Part shown: piece after piece, positions 1 through 7,224 of the stretch
How the letters are laid out: every line of letters begins with the position of its first letter
Numbering within the stretch: the first letter of the stretch is position 1
From: DATFYM01 sp035315065
GTDB lineage: Bacteria > Acidobacteriota > Terriglobia > UBA7540
NCBI GenBank assembly: GCA_035315065.1
Contig: DATFYM010000230.1
Span: forward strand, 1-51,344
DNA: 51,344 bases
Direction: 5' to 3'
Program-made: the position numbers and the translations under genes
The notes under the pieces: model-generated
Told to the model about the DNA's origin: nothing
What the model saw: the letters and a program-made list of their open reading frames with translations, nothing else
Database searches by the model: none

Positions 1-538
1 GGACACCCTGCCCTCCGGAGAACAACAGATTTCTCCCCGGCCAGCGAGGCATTACCCCCGCTTTCGGATATGGCGCTCCTCATCCGAGCGCCAGAGGGAC
101 TCTAACCCTCCTGAACAACGTGCTGCTCAGCACACACTATGGGCCTCTCCGACTCCCGACCGGGCTGCCTCAGGTTATGTCTTCCCTTTCGGCTGGGGTC
201 GAGTCGCCTCTTCCCTGCTCCGCCGGGTCTCCCAGGTTCCTCGGCTGATCTGTCCCCAGGCGCCATCTCCTCTCACCCCGGAAGGTCCGACGGCTGCTCT
301 TACCCGTTGCTTCACCGTCGATGGCAGGCTTCACCGCTCTCTGGCGGGCTGGCCACCTCCACCTTGTGTAACGAGGCCGAATCGAGTTCGCGTATGCTAT
401 GGCTCACGGGTTCGCCGCGCAAGGCTTCGCCGGTGGAATTGCTCCCATCCCGCGCTTGCTTGGCTACTCGCCGAACGGGTAATCTACAAGGCGAACTCCT
501 TTCAGTTCACAAGATCAGCCAGGCTTACCCTGGCGCAC
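1..538 (-). mobile_element. group II intron, 5' part (runs off the left edge)
   Basis: Read on the minus strand, the sequence beginning at 538 starts GTGCGCC, the usual bacterial group II intron 5' boundary (GUGYG). It is followed by a small hairpin (GCCAGGG-TAAG-CCTGGC) and structured domain I-like sequence, including GTGAACTGAAAGGAGTTC. About 540 nt are present. The window ends near or just inside the start of the expected intron-encoded reverse transcriptase, and no RT domain is visible. The 5' exon is the arm of a hairpin at 539-632. The family call rests on the boundary and the general look of domain I; the catalytic domain V lies outside the window. Confidence 0.68.
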
Positions 539-632
539 CAGAGGCACAGAGAAGAATGGCAGACGTTGGGAAAACTAAAGGCATCTTCATGCCATCCTCG
601 TTCTCTTCTCTGAGTCTCTGTGCCTCTGCGGT
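539..632. repeat. hairpin element forming the intron 5' exon
   Basis: The left arm (GAGGCACAGAGAAGA, from about 541) and the right arm (TCTTCTCTGAGTCTCTGTGCCTCTG, split around a mismatch, ending near 632) form an imperfect stem of about 20 bp with a 50-nt loop. The same purine-rich arm type recurs near 22640-22770 and 31125-31400. On the minus strand the intron starts directly after the 3' arm, the kind of site used by introns that insert behind stem-loops. Confidence 0.6.
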
Positions 633-1180
633 TGATTCTTCACGGCAATCTATTGGTTCGACGACGGTTGTTCGCCAAATTGCTCAGTCGAAGAAGCCAC
701 GGCATGCTGAATTCAAAGGACTTACTAAGCACGTTCCCGCCGAGTGTCGGACCACCTTTGCAGGCTCTGTCGGCCAAACGAAACGTGAAGGGGTCAATCT
801 ATTGATTCGACGATGTTTAATGGCGAACTTGCTGATGGCAGCAGTCCGAAGACTTGCTCAATCGAAAGGACTTGCTAACCCTTCTTCCGTCGAGAGGCGG
901 GGCGACCTTTTCGGGTTTTGCCGGACCGCTGAAACGTGGCGAGGCCGATCTGTTGATTCCGCAAGGGTTGTTGGCAGATCGACGGAGGAGAATGGGTGAA
1001 GGCTTGCTCAATCTAAAGGGCTTACTAACTGCGTTTCCGCCGAGCTTTGCGCGCTTATTTGAAAACGAGCGCGTTGTGAAGCCTCATTTTCGTGCGGAAA
1101 CGCACCAAATTCCGCCATTTTCTGCCAAAAAAGTGCAGATAATGGCAGAAAACGAGGGTTTTTCGTCGATCGATTTAGGG
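633..1180. repeat. three degenerate ~150-bp repeats with TCTAAAGGACTTA core
   Basis: Three related units follow each other. Each has an ATCTATTGATTCGACG-like segment and then a TCNAAAGGRCTTRCTAA core (about 713, 858 and 1010), followed by TTCCGCCGAG-like sequence. The block ends with a CCAAATTCCGCCATTTTCTGCC-like motif near 1107. Related cores and a related end motif occur at 21361-21565 and 48400-48600. No coding sequence is convincing here; the long open frame over this region runs across intron antisense and repeats. Confidence 0.6.
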
Positions 1181-1211
1181 CCAAAAGCAGGCATCAACGT
1201 GCCTCGAAGCC

Positions 1212-1427
1212 TACCGGTGCATCTCCGACTTCTGGTGGTATGAACGGGCCCACCGCGCCTTCGACTGGTTCCTCGGCTGGAACGATCTCGGCCTGGAGGT
1301 GTGCTCGCCCGCGACCGGTGGGTGCCGCGATGCATTACACGTAGACCGAGTGAACGGCAACCAGGGTGCAGAATCTACGCTCGCCTTCCGTTCAGTTAGG
1401 CAACTGTGGATCACCGATCAAAACTGA
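1212..1427 (+). pseudogene. glycosyltransferase C-terminal remnant
   Basis: The frame from 1212 reads DFWWYERAHRAFDWFLG, then LGLEVCSPATGGCRDALH and VNGNQGAESTLAF. This is the conserved C-terminus of group 1 glycosyltransferases that sit beside GH130 phosphorylases, with the TGGCRDGL and NQGAEST signatures. The match breaks off after STLAF and the frame runs into unrelated residues before TGA at 1425. No N-terminal part or start is present. It is a short fragment of a gene of roughly 400 codons. Together with the following GH130 fragment it is the scar of a lost GT-GH130 pair. Confidence 0.7.
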
Positions 1428-1713
1428 GTCCGGGTGGCTGGTGCTCAGCCATGGCGTGGGTCCGATGAGGAAGTACTGCATCGGTGCTTTCCTGCTCGAC
1501 CGTGACGACCCGACCCAGAGTCACCGGCCGTCTGCGCGAGCCACTTATCACGCCAAGCGAAAGCGAGCGCGAAGGGCATGTCCCCAACGTCGTTTACTCC
1601 TGCGGCAGTTTGCTGCACGGTCGTCAGCTCATTATCCCATATGGGACGTCTGACTACGCCACCACGTTCGCAACCGCGTCCCTTGATGAAGTCTTGGCCG
1701 CTATGGAGCGATC
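1423..1713 (+). pseudogene. GH130 (mannoside phosphorylase family) C-terminal remnant, frameshifted
   Basis: The first frame reads GWLVLSHGVGPMRKYCIGAF and LLDRDDPTQ. The match then moves to another frame with VTGRLREPLITPSESEREG, VPNVVYSCG, LIIPYGTSDYATTFA and SLDEVLAAM. These are C-terminal signatures of glycoside hydrolase family 130 proteins. A frameshift lies near 1510, the N-terminal two thirds are missing, and the match ends at the border of the GIY-YIG repeat unit (about 1711). It is non-functional. It adjoins the glycosyltransferase fragment, as the two families do in intact loci. Confidence 0.75.
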
Positions 1714-1726
1714 CCGCAAGGCGGGA

Positions 1727-2032
1727 TTATGAGCCCACACCCTGGGGCGGGCGCTTGCACGGGGAGGGATTCAGGCCGGTGAGCTGGAAAAAGCCGCGCC
1801 CCGACTTTTGCGACTTGAGCAAGATCTCGCGTTGCCGTGCGGTGCGGTAATCGGGGTACGGTTCGAGGAGGACGATTACCCAAGGGCGATAGCGGGCGGT
1901 CCATCCGCGGCCCGATTGGTTGTGCTGCTGAAGCCGGTGCTGGGGGTCCTCGCTGATGCCGATGTGAAAGCGCGGAGCGCTCTCACTGCGAAGAATGTAG
2001 ACGAAATAAGGCCGTCCCGAGACTCGCGACAT
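1727..2032 (-). CDS. GIY-YIG nuclease family protein, copy A (probably inactive)
   Basis: The protein has 101 residues, a single GIY-YIG domain of the short UPF0213/YhbQ-like type. FVYIL at 10-14 is the GIY half and the second motif follows at 23-25. EDPQHRLQQHN supplies the conserved Arg and His, and RQREI supplies the expected metal-binding Glu at 69. In this copy the YIG tyrosine is changed to His (FHIG), while copy B keeps it. Tyrosines of this motif are important for catalysis in the family, so activity is doubtful. The gene starts 12 nt after a partial tRNA ending in CCA and has no Shine-Dalgarno sequence. Only about five substitutions separate it from copy B, so the duplication is recent. 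Confidence 0.85.
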   Translation of the reverse strand: MSRVSGRPYFVYILRSESAPRFHIGISEDPQHRLQQHNQSGRGWTARYRPWVIVLLEPYPDYRTARQREILLKSQKSGRGFFQLTGLNPSPCKRPPQGVGS

Positions 2033-2044
2033 GGGGAGGGGGGT

Positions 2045-2100
2045 TGGTTGCGGGGGCTGGATTTGAACCAGCGATCCCGCAGGGCGGGATTATGAGCCCA
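2045..2100 (-). pseudogene. 3' half of initiator tRNA (anticodon arm to CCA)
   Basis: Positions 2045-2072 repeat the T-arm and acceptor 3' strand of the intact tRNA at 2408-2484, including CCA. Upstream on the minus strand, GGGCTCATAA reproduces the anticodon loop and one side of the anticodon stem, and that piece also holds the stop codon of GIY-YIG copy B. Between them the variable region is replaced by the inverted repeat ATCCCGC-n-GCGGGAT. There is no D-arm or 5' acceptor strand, so no tRNA can form. Confidence 0.75.
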
Positions 2101-2395
2101 CACCCTGGGGCGGGCGCTCGCACGGGGAGGGATTCAGGCCGGTGAGCTGGAAAAAGCCGCGCCCCGACTTTTGCGACTTGAGCAAGATCTCGCGTTGCCG
2201 TGCCGTGCGGTAATCGGGGTACCGTTCGAGGAGGACGATCACCCAAGGGCGATAGCGGGCGGTCCATCCGCGGCCCGATTGGTTGTGCTGCTGAAGCCGG
2301 TGCTGGGGGTCCTCGCTGATGCCGATGTAAAAGCGCGGAGCGCTCTCACTGCGAAGAATGTAGACGAAATAAGGCCGTCCCGAGACTCGCGACAT
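2090..2395 (-). CDS. GIY-YIG nuclease family protein, copy B
   Basis: The protein has 101 residues and a complete small GIY-YIG domain: FVYIL (10-14), RFYIGIS (YIG at 23-25), Arg33, HN at 37-38, Glu69 in RQREI, and a basic C-terminal KSQKSGRGFFQLTGL segment. It is probably a DNA-nicking or DNA-cleaving enzyme; the substrate is unknown. The ATG lies 12 nt downstream of the CCA of the initiator tRNA on the same strand with no Shine-Dalgarno sequence, so transcription from the tRNA promoter is likely. The stop codon TAA is embedded in GGGCTCATAA, a copy of the tRNA anticodon loop. It could be the effector of a tRNA-associated cassette (inference). Confidence 0.85.
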   Translation of the reverse strand: MSRVSGRPYFVYILRSESAPRFYIGISEDPQHRLQQHNQSGRGWTARYRPWVIVLLERYPDYRTARQREILLKSQKSGRGFFQLTGLNPSPCERPPQGVGS

Positions 2396-2407
2396 GGGAA
2401 GGGGGGT

Positions 2408-2484
<77 letters not shown>

Positions 2485-2489
2485 CAATC

Positions 2490-2518
2490 ATTATAACCAA
2501 ATCGCCGTTCGTTGCCAA
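2490..2518 (-). promoter_or_regulatory. sigma-70-type promoter of the initiator tRNA
   Basis: On the minus strand, TTGGCA (2518-2513), a 17-nt spacer and TATAAT (2495-2490) form a near-consensus promoter. Only five bases (GATTG) separate the -10 box from tRNA nucleotide 1. The expected start is therefore at or within a base or two of the mature 5' end, leaving almost no leader. Confidence 0.75.
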
Positions 2519-2623
2519 ATCTTTTTTACGCATTTTTTGCGTTGGCACAGATCAGACGGATTCGGACAAGTACGGCGCTCCTTGACTCCGTTTGGGCTGG
2601 ACGGGTGGTGATATCATTTGCCC

Positions 2624-3439
2624 ATGGCTCCAACACGTCGCGACTTCCTGATGTCGACCACCGCGGCCTTGTCGGCGTCGAGGATTCTGGGCGCCAACGA
2701 GAGCGTTCAAGTCGGCTTCATCGGTTACGGGCTGATTGGTGCCCAGCACGTCCATGATTTCAAGAACCAGCCGGACGTGGACTTGGTAGCCCTTTCGGAT
2801 GTCTACGAACCCCGACTGCGTGAGGGTCTCGAAGTGTGCGGTCCCCGTGCCAAGGGATATGACGACTTTCGTCGTCTGCTTGACGACCAGGATGTCCAAG
2901 CCGTGGTGATCTCCACGCCCGATCACTGGCACGCCCTGCTGACGGTGATGGCCTGCGCCGCCGGTAAGGACGTTTATGTTGAGAAACCTCTGACGCTGTT
3001 TGTGCGCGAGGGACCCTGGATGGTGGCGGCGGCGCGGCGCTACCGGCGCGTGGCCCAGGTAGGTACGCAGCAGCGCAGTGGCAGGCATTACGCGGACGCG
3101 GTGAACCTGCTCCAGAACGGCCACATCGGCAAGATCCATACCGTGCGCGTCGGCTCGTTACGCAACGCCATGCCCGGTTTCGGCGCCCCGCCCGATTCGG
3201 ACCCTCCTCCGGGCATGAGTTACGATTTATGGCTGGGCCCCCCGCCCCAGCGCCGGTACAATCCCAATCATGCCGTGGCCACCGCTTGCCATCTGGCCAA
3301 CATCTCGCTGCGCCTCGGCCGAAAAGTCCGGTGGGATGCTGGGCGGGAGGAGATCATTAACGACCCGGAGGCGTCGGCCATGCTCGCACGGCCGTATCGA
3401 AAACCATGGAATCAGGTGCTGGAGGGCTACCATCTGTGA
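2624..3439 (+). CDS. Gfo/Idh/MocA family oxidoreductase, internally deleted
   Basis: The ORF has 271 codons; family members usually have 420-450. It begins with a Tat signal (RRDFLM). An N-terminal Rossmann fold follows, with VGFIGYGLIG at about 30-39 for NAD(P) and VEKPL with the conserved EKP near 120. After LGPPPQRRYNPN the protein jumps directly to HAVATACHLANISLRLGRK, the C-terminal tail. Compared with the intact paralogue at 4684-6045, about 160 residues of the substrate-binding domain are missing, in frame. It probably lacks normal dehydrogenase activity. The ATG at 2624 places the twin Arg at residues 5-6; a TTG six bases upstream is possible. The next gene overlaps by 4 nt. Confidence 0.85.
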   Translation: MAPTRRDFLMSTTAALSASRILGANESVQVGFIGYGLIGAQHVHDFKNQPDVDLVALSDVYEPRLREGLEVCGPRAKGYDDFRRLLDDQDVQAVVISTPDHWHALLTVMACAAGKDVYVEKPLTLFVREGPWMVAAARRYRRVAQVGTQQRSGRHYADAVNLLQNGHIGKIHTVRVGSLRNAMPGFGAPPDSDPPPGMSYDLWLGPPPQRRYNPNHAVATACHLANISLRLGRKVRWDAGREEIINDPEASAMLARPYRKPWNQVLEGYHL

Positions 3440-4479
3440 AACGGCGCAACTTTCTCAAGACCATGGCCGCAAGCGCTACCATTCCCCCTGCGGACGGTCC
3501 ACTTCTTACCGCGGAGTCGCGACCCCGCACGTCGATGGGCGTGGTGCAGTATTCCTTCTCAGGCAGTCCACACACCCGGTCGGCTTACGATTTTCTGGAA
3601 TACTGCTCCTCGCTCGGAGCCGGAGGCATTCAGATCGGGCTCGATTCCCTCGACGCAGGCTACCTTGCCAAGCTGCGGCGGCGCACGTCGGAATTGGGAA
3701 TGTATCTGGAGGTGACTGTCAGCCTTCCGCAGCGTGACGACTCCGCCGATTTCGAGCGGCATGTGGCCGCGGCGCAGCAGGCTGGGGCCCAATGCCTGCG
3801 CTCGGCGTGCCTCAACGGACGGCGCTACGAGAACTTCAGCAGTCTCGATCAGTGGAAGGACTTCGTCACGGACTCTCACCAGAGAATCGCGCAGGCAGTG
3901 CCGATCCTCGAGAAGCATCGCATGCCGCTGGGCTTGGAGAATCACAAGGACTGGACCGCCGACGAGATGGCAGCTCTGCTTGAGCGCCACGCCAGCGAAT
4001 ACCTGGGCGTGTGCCTCGACACCGGCAACAACATCTCGCTGCTCGATGATCCTCTGGACGTAATCGGAAAGCTGGCACCTTATGCCGTGACGACTCATTT
4101 CAAGAATATGGCATTGAAGGACTACCCCGAAGGCTTCTTGCTGTCGGAGGTTCCACTGGACCAAGGCTTCTTGGACCCGTCCTGGGTGGTAGACAGCATC
4201 CGCAAGGCGCGCCCGCGAGCCCGGCTGAACCTCGAGATGATTACGCGCGATCCGCTTAAGGTTCCGTGCCTCACGGACAAGTACTGGGTCACGTTTCCTG
4301 AAAGAAACGGCGTGTATCTCGCTCGCACACTGGCGCTCGTGCGGGAGCACCCACCTCGGGAACCGCTTCCTCACGTTTCGGATCTCGGAGACGCGGCACG
4401 GCACCAGCAGGAAGAAGACAATGTGAAGCAGTGCCTGGCTTATGCAGGCGAAAAGCTCGGGCTTCGAGCGGCGTCGTAG
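3436..4479 (+). CDS. sugar phosphate isomerase/epimerase (xylose isomerase-like TIM barrel), Tat-exported
   Basis: The protein has 347 residues. Starting at GTG 3436 gives VKRRNFLKTMAASA, a Tat signal, and a GTGA overlap with the previous stop, so translation is coupled. The rest matches AP-endonuclease-2-like TIM-barrel isomerases: YSFSGSPHTRSAYDFLEYC, GLENHKDWTADEMAALL (metal-ligand Glu), VCLDTGNNISL (Asp) and RLNLEMITRD (Glu). It probably acts on a sugar or keto-sugar in the periplasm beside Gfo/Idh/MocA oxidoreductases. The substrate is unknown. Confidence 0.85.
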   Translation: MKRRNFLKTMAASATIPPADGPLLTAESRPRTSMGVVQYSFSGSPHTRSAYDFLEYCSSLGAGGIQIGLDSLDAGYLAKLRRRTSELGMYLEVTVSLPQRDDSADFERHVAAAQQAGAQCLRSACLNGRRYENFSSLDQWKDFVTDSHQRIAQAVPILEKHRMPLGLENHKDWTADEMAALLERHASEYLGVCLDTGNNISLLDDPLDVIGKLAPYAVTTHFKNMALKDYPEGFLLSEVPLDQGFLDPSWVVDSIRKARPRARLNLEMITRDPLKVPCLTDKYWVTFPERNGVYLARTLALVREHPPREPLPHVSDLGDAARHQQEEDNVKQCLAYAGEKLGLRAAS

Positions 4480-4488
4480 AGTGAAGAA

Positions 4489-4608
4489 ACCGGGATTCGG
4501 GGTTCGGGGTTTGGGGTTCGCAAAGAGACCGGGATTCGGGGTTTGGATTTCGGGGCTCGCAGAACAAATCCTCGGATTGTAGTTTTCCTCTGCGAATCCC
4601 GAACCCCT
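4489..4608. repeat. heptamer repeat hairpin (GGATTCG/GGGTTCG units)
   Basis: A left array of GGGATTC-GGGGTTC-type units runs 4489-4560. A reverse-complement arm (GCGAATCCCGAACCCC) lies at about 4592-4607. It fills the gap between two same-strand genes. The same unit family occurs at 10258-10480. Confidence 0.8.
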
Positions 4609-4683
4609 CCTGGCTGGGAGGCTTACGCTGGGGTGATAACGAAAGGGCACGGGTCAGCGGCCCTACGTTTCCGGAGGCGTGGG

Positions 4684-6045
4684 ATGGAAAGGCGGCAGTT
4701 TATCCAGCGGGTGGCAGGTGCGGCGCTCGTATCCACAACGGCCCTTTCCGGATCGAGGATACTGGGCGCCAACGATCGCGTGAATGTCGGCTTGATTGGG
4801 TGTGGCGGACGGGGACGATCGGACGCTGATCTCTTGCGCCAGGTTTCTGGTGTAAACGTCGCAGCCGTGTGCGACGTGTACGAGCCTCATGCGGAGGCCG
4901 CCAGGGCGTGGGCCGGCTCCGGATGCCGGTCCTACGGTGATTTCCGAAGGCTGCTTGAGCAGCGGGACATAGACGCCGTGTTGGTGGCGACCCCGGACCA
5001 CTGGCACGCGGCCATCACCGTGCTCGCCTGCCAAGCGGAAAAGGATGTGTACGTTGAAAAGCCTCTGGCACACACCATCGGCGAGGGACGGAAGATGGTG
5101 GAGGCAGCGCGCCGTTACAACCGCGTGGTGCAGACCGGCACACAGCACCGTTCCGCCTCTCACTTCCGTCAGGCGGCAGAGATCGTCCAGAGCGGGCAAA
5201 TCGGACCCGTACACTTTGTGCGCGTCTGGAACTACCTCAATATGTCGCCCGATGGGATCGGCCGGGCGGCCGATTCCGCGCCACCCCCGAGGCTCGACTG
5301 GGACTTCTACCTCGGTCCTGCTCCCAGGGTTCCTTTCAACAAGAACCGCTTTCTGGTGAGTTACCGCTGGTTCTGGGACTATGCGGGCGGCATGGCCACG
5401 GATTACGGCACCCACCGCCTGGACAGCGTGCATCAAGTGATGGGCGTTGATGCGCCCCGATCAGCCGTCGCCTCCGGAGGGCGATTTGAGCTGGCCGACG
5501 GCGCCGATACTCCTGACGCGTTGCAGATCACGTACGAGTATCCCGGTTTCGTGCTCAGTTACGAGGCGTCGATGCTGAACGACCACGGCTGCGGCGGGCG
5601 GACGCCCGGCAAGAAGTACTACTTGACGCGCAGCGCGGATGACCGACCGCACGGGATGGCGTTTTACGGGAGCAAGGGCTCTTTGTTTGCCGACCGCGTT
5701 GGTTTCGAAGTTTATCCGGAGCCTCAAGGCGAAAGCGGCCCTGGCGCGGCTAACACCTTGGGCGGCACGACGGAAGGTTACCGCGCCGAACGGGTTGAAG
5801 TCGCTGGCGAGGACGCAACCGGTCTGCACCTGAAGAACTTCATCGCATGTGTACGCTCGCGCCAGAAGCCCGTGGCCGACGTCGAAATCGGGCATCGTTC
5901 GACGAGTGTGCCACACTTGGGCAACATTGCTTTCCGGACCGGGCGCAAGATCCGTTGGGACGCTGAGCGTGAGGAAATCCTGGATGATCCGAAGGCCTCC
6001 GAGTTCCTCGAACGTCCGGCGCGAAAGCCCTGGAATCTCATCTAA
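4684..6045 (+). CDS. Gfo/Idh/MocA family oxidoreductase, Tat-exported
   Basis: The protein has 453 residues, full length for the bacterial secreted subgroup. ATG 4684 is preceded by GGAGG with good spacing and gives MERRQFIQRVAG, a Tat signal. The NAD(P)-binding motif VGLIGCGGRGRSD and the catalytic-type VEKPL are present, then the C-terminal alpha/beta domain (YRWFWDYAGGMATDYGTHR) and the tail ARKPWNLI. It probably oxidises or reduces a sugar at a ring carbon. It is a paralogue of the deleted gene at 2624 and is separated from the isomerase gene by a heptamer hairpin. The exact substrate cannot be read from the sequence. Confidence 0.9.
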   Translation: MERRQFIQRVAGAALVSTTALSGSRILGANDRVNVGLIGCGGRGRSDADLLRQVSGVNVAAVCDVYEPHAEAARAWAGSGCRSYGDFRRLLEQRDIDAVLVATPDHWHAAITVLACQAEKDVYVEKPLAHTIGEGRKMVEAARRYNRVVQTGTQHRSASHFRQAAEIVQSGQIGPVHFVRVWNYLNMSPDGIGRAADSAPPPRLDWDFYLGPAPRVPFNKNRFLVSYRWFWDYAGGMATDYGTHRLDSVHQVMGVDAPRSAVASGGRFELADGADTPDALQITYEYPGFVLSYEASMLNDHGCGGRTPGKKYYLTRSADDRPHGMAFYGSKGSLFADRVGFEVYPEPQGESGPGAANTLGGTTEGYRAERVEVAGEDATGLHLKNFIACVRSRQKPVADVEIGHRSTSVPHLGNIAFRTGRKIRWDAEREEILDDPKASEFLERPARKPWNLI

Positions 6046-6138
6046 TGCAGCTTGACTTAGAAATCGCTTTTATTACGTTTTCGAGGGGATGGGCCGGAAT
6101 AGCCTGCGGTCGAAAAGTGTGAGTTGTTCGTCCGTGAA

Positions 6139-7134
6139 TCATTTCTCCGCGGGAATAATTACAATGTTCCTAAAAGCCACTCGCCCCTCCTCGCTACCCT
6201 GAAGGTAGATAGGCCCAGGCAACTCTTCGTGGCTGTCAAGAGCGCCCCCAGTAATCCCTGGAATCTCCTGGTTATCGATAACGGTTTGACCGTTCTGCAC
6301 AATGGTAAGGGTTCGTCCGACAAGGGTGATATCGAAGGTCTGCCATTCTCCGGGCTTGCGCGGTAGCTCCGGCGAGGGGGCAAGGAATCCGTACACCCCG
6401 CCCGTATGGTGACTGGGCGGTTCCTGCACGGAGTCGGTTTCTATCTGTACCTCATAGCGGCCCCGCAGATACACGCCACTATTGGATTGGGGGCCACAGT
6501 TAAACTCCAAATGCAATTTGAAATCCTCAAACTTGGAAGTGGTGATGATCTCAGAACCATGTCCGTGGTTAACCAAGTTGCCGCCTTCGACCTTCCAATT
6601 ACTCCGGCTTGGATCATTAAACCTCCAGCCGGTGAAATCCTTGGCGTTGAATAGAGTGATGGGCTTGCCCCATGTCGGGGTGCCTGCACGCTTCAGGGTT
6701 GGTGCTCTTCTGCCAACCCACGTCCAGGAAGCTCCGCTGGAGCTGGTAGTAGTGCCCACAAGCTGGTCACCCACCACCTTTCCCTTAAACTCCACGTCTT
6801 CACTAAACCCTTCTTCCCCTTTCGGCGAGACGAATTCAATCTCTCCTTCTCTCATTTGAACCCGCGCCAGTGGCGTCGCGTGATCCGTGAGCCCTACCAT
6901 GATGACTTTTGGTTGGCCTTGCTCCTCAGAAATCTCGATCCAGGAAGGGAGTTCTTGTGTCGGTGTTTTCAAGGTCAGATCCCACCTGCCCAGAAAGGGC
7001 TTCATTGAGGACTGCGCGCTAAGGGTCGAGACAGGGATTAATGCGATCAGCAAGGAGAGTATGACGGCACGTCTTTTGACTATGGCATCGCCAACTCGGA
7101 CGCGAACATCTGGACTCAACCTTATGCGAACCAT
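6139..7134 (-). CDS. DUF1080 protein (3-keto-disaccharide hydrolase family), secreted
   Basis: The protein has 331 residues. The start is ATG 7134, chosen because AGGAGG lies 5 nt upstream; longer frames lack a ribosome site. Residues 1-40 hold a signal-type hydrophobic stretch (AVILSLLIALIPVSTLSAQ). A beta-rich segment with WDLTLKTP and FKGKVVGDQLVGT follows, and the C-terminal half is DUF1080: LFNAKDFTGWRF, NSGVYLRGRYEVQI, PGEWQTFDITLVG and FRNIVI. This jelly-roll family includes 3-keto-glycoside hydrolases, which fits the neighbouring oxidoreductases. It lies 90 nt downstream of the CocE-like gene, probably in one transcript. Confidence 0.88.
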   Translation of the reverse strand: MVRIRLSPDVRVRVGDAIVKRRAVILSLLIALIPVSTLSAQSSMKPFLGRWDLTLKTPTQELPSWIEISEEQGQPKVIMVGLTDHATPLARVQMREGEIEFVSPKGEEGFSEDVEFKGKVVGDQLVGTTTSSSGASWTWVGRRAPTLKRAGTPTWGKPITLFNAKDFTGWRFNDPSRSNWKVEGGNLVNHGHGSEIITTSKFEDFKLHLEFNCGPQSNSGVYLRGRYEVQIETDSVQEPPSHHTGGVYGFLAPSPELPRKPGEWQTFDITLVGRTLTIVQNGQTVIDNQEIPGITGGALDSHEELPGPIYLQGSEEGRVAFRNIVIIPAEK

Positions 7135-7224
7135 AGTTTCCTCCTGGATCCCCACCTGGGATTCGCCTCTCCGACTTCTGCTAGCGGCGCATTGGGAAAT
7201 TGCTGTGCTCATGAGTCACCCTCT

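Noticed and set aside
139..999. Long plus-strand open frame of 286 codons
   Set aside because: It runs antisense through the group II intron and then through degenerate repeats; composition is Ser/Arg-rich with no domain.
2045..2100. Second tRNA-Met gene
   Set aside because: Only the anticodon-loop region, T-arm and 3' acceptor strand are present; no D-arm or 5' acceptor strand.
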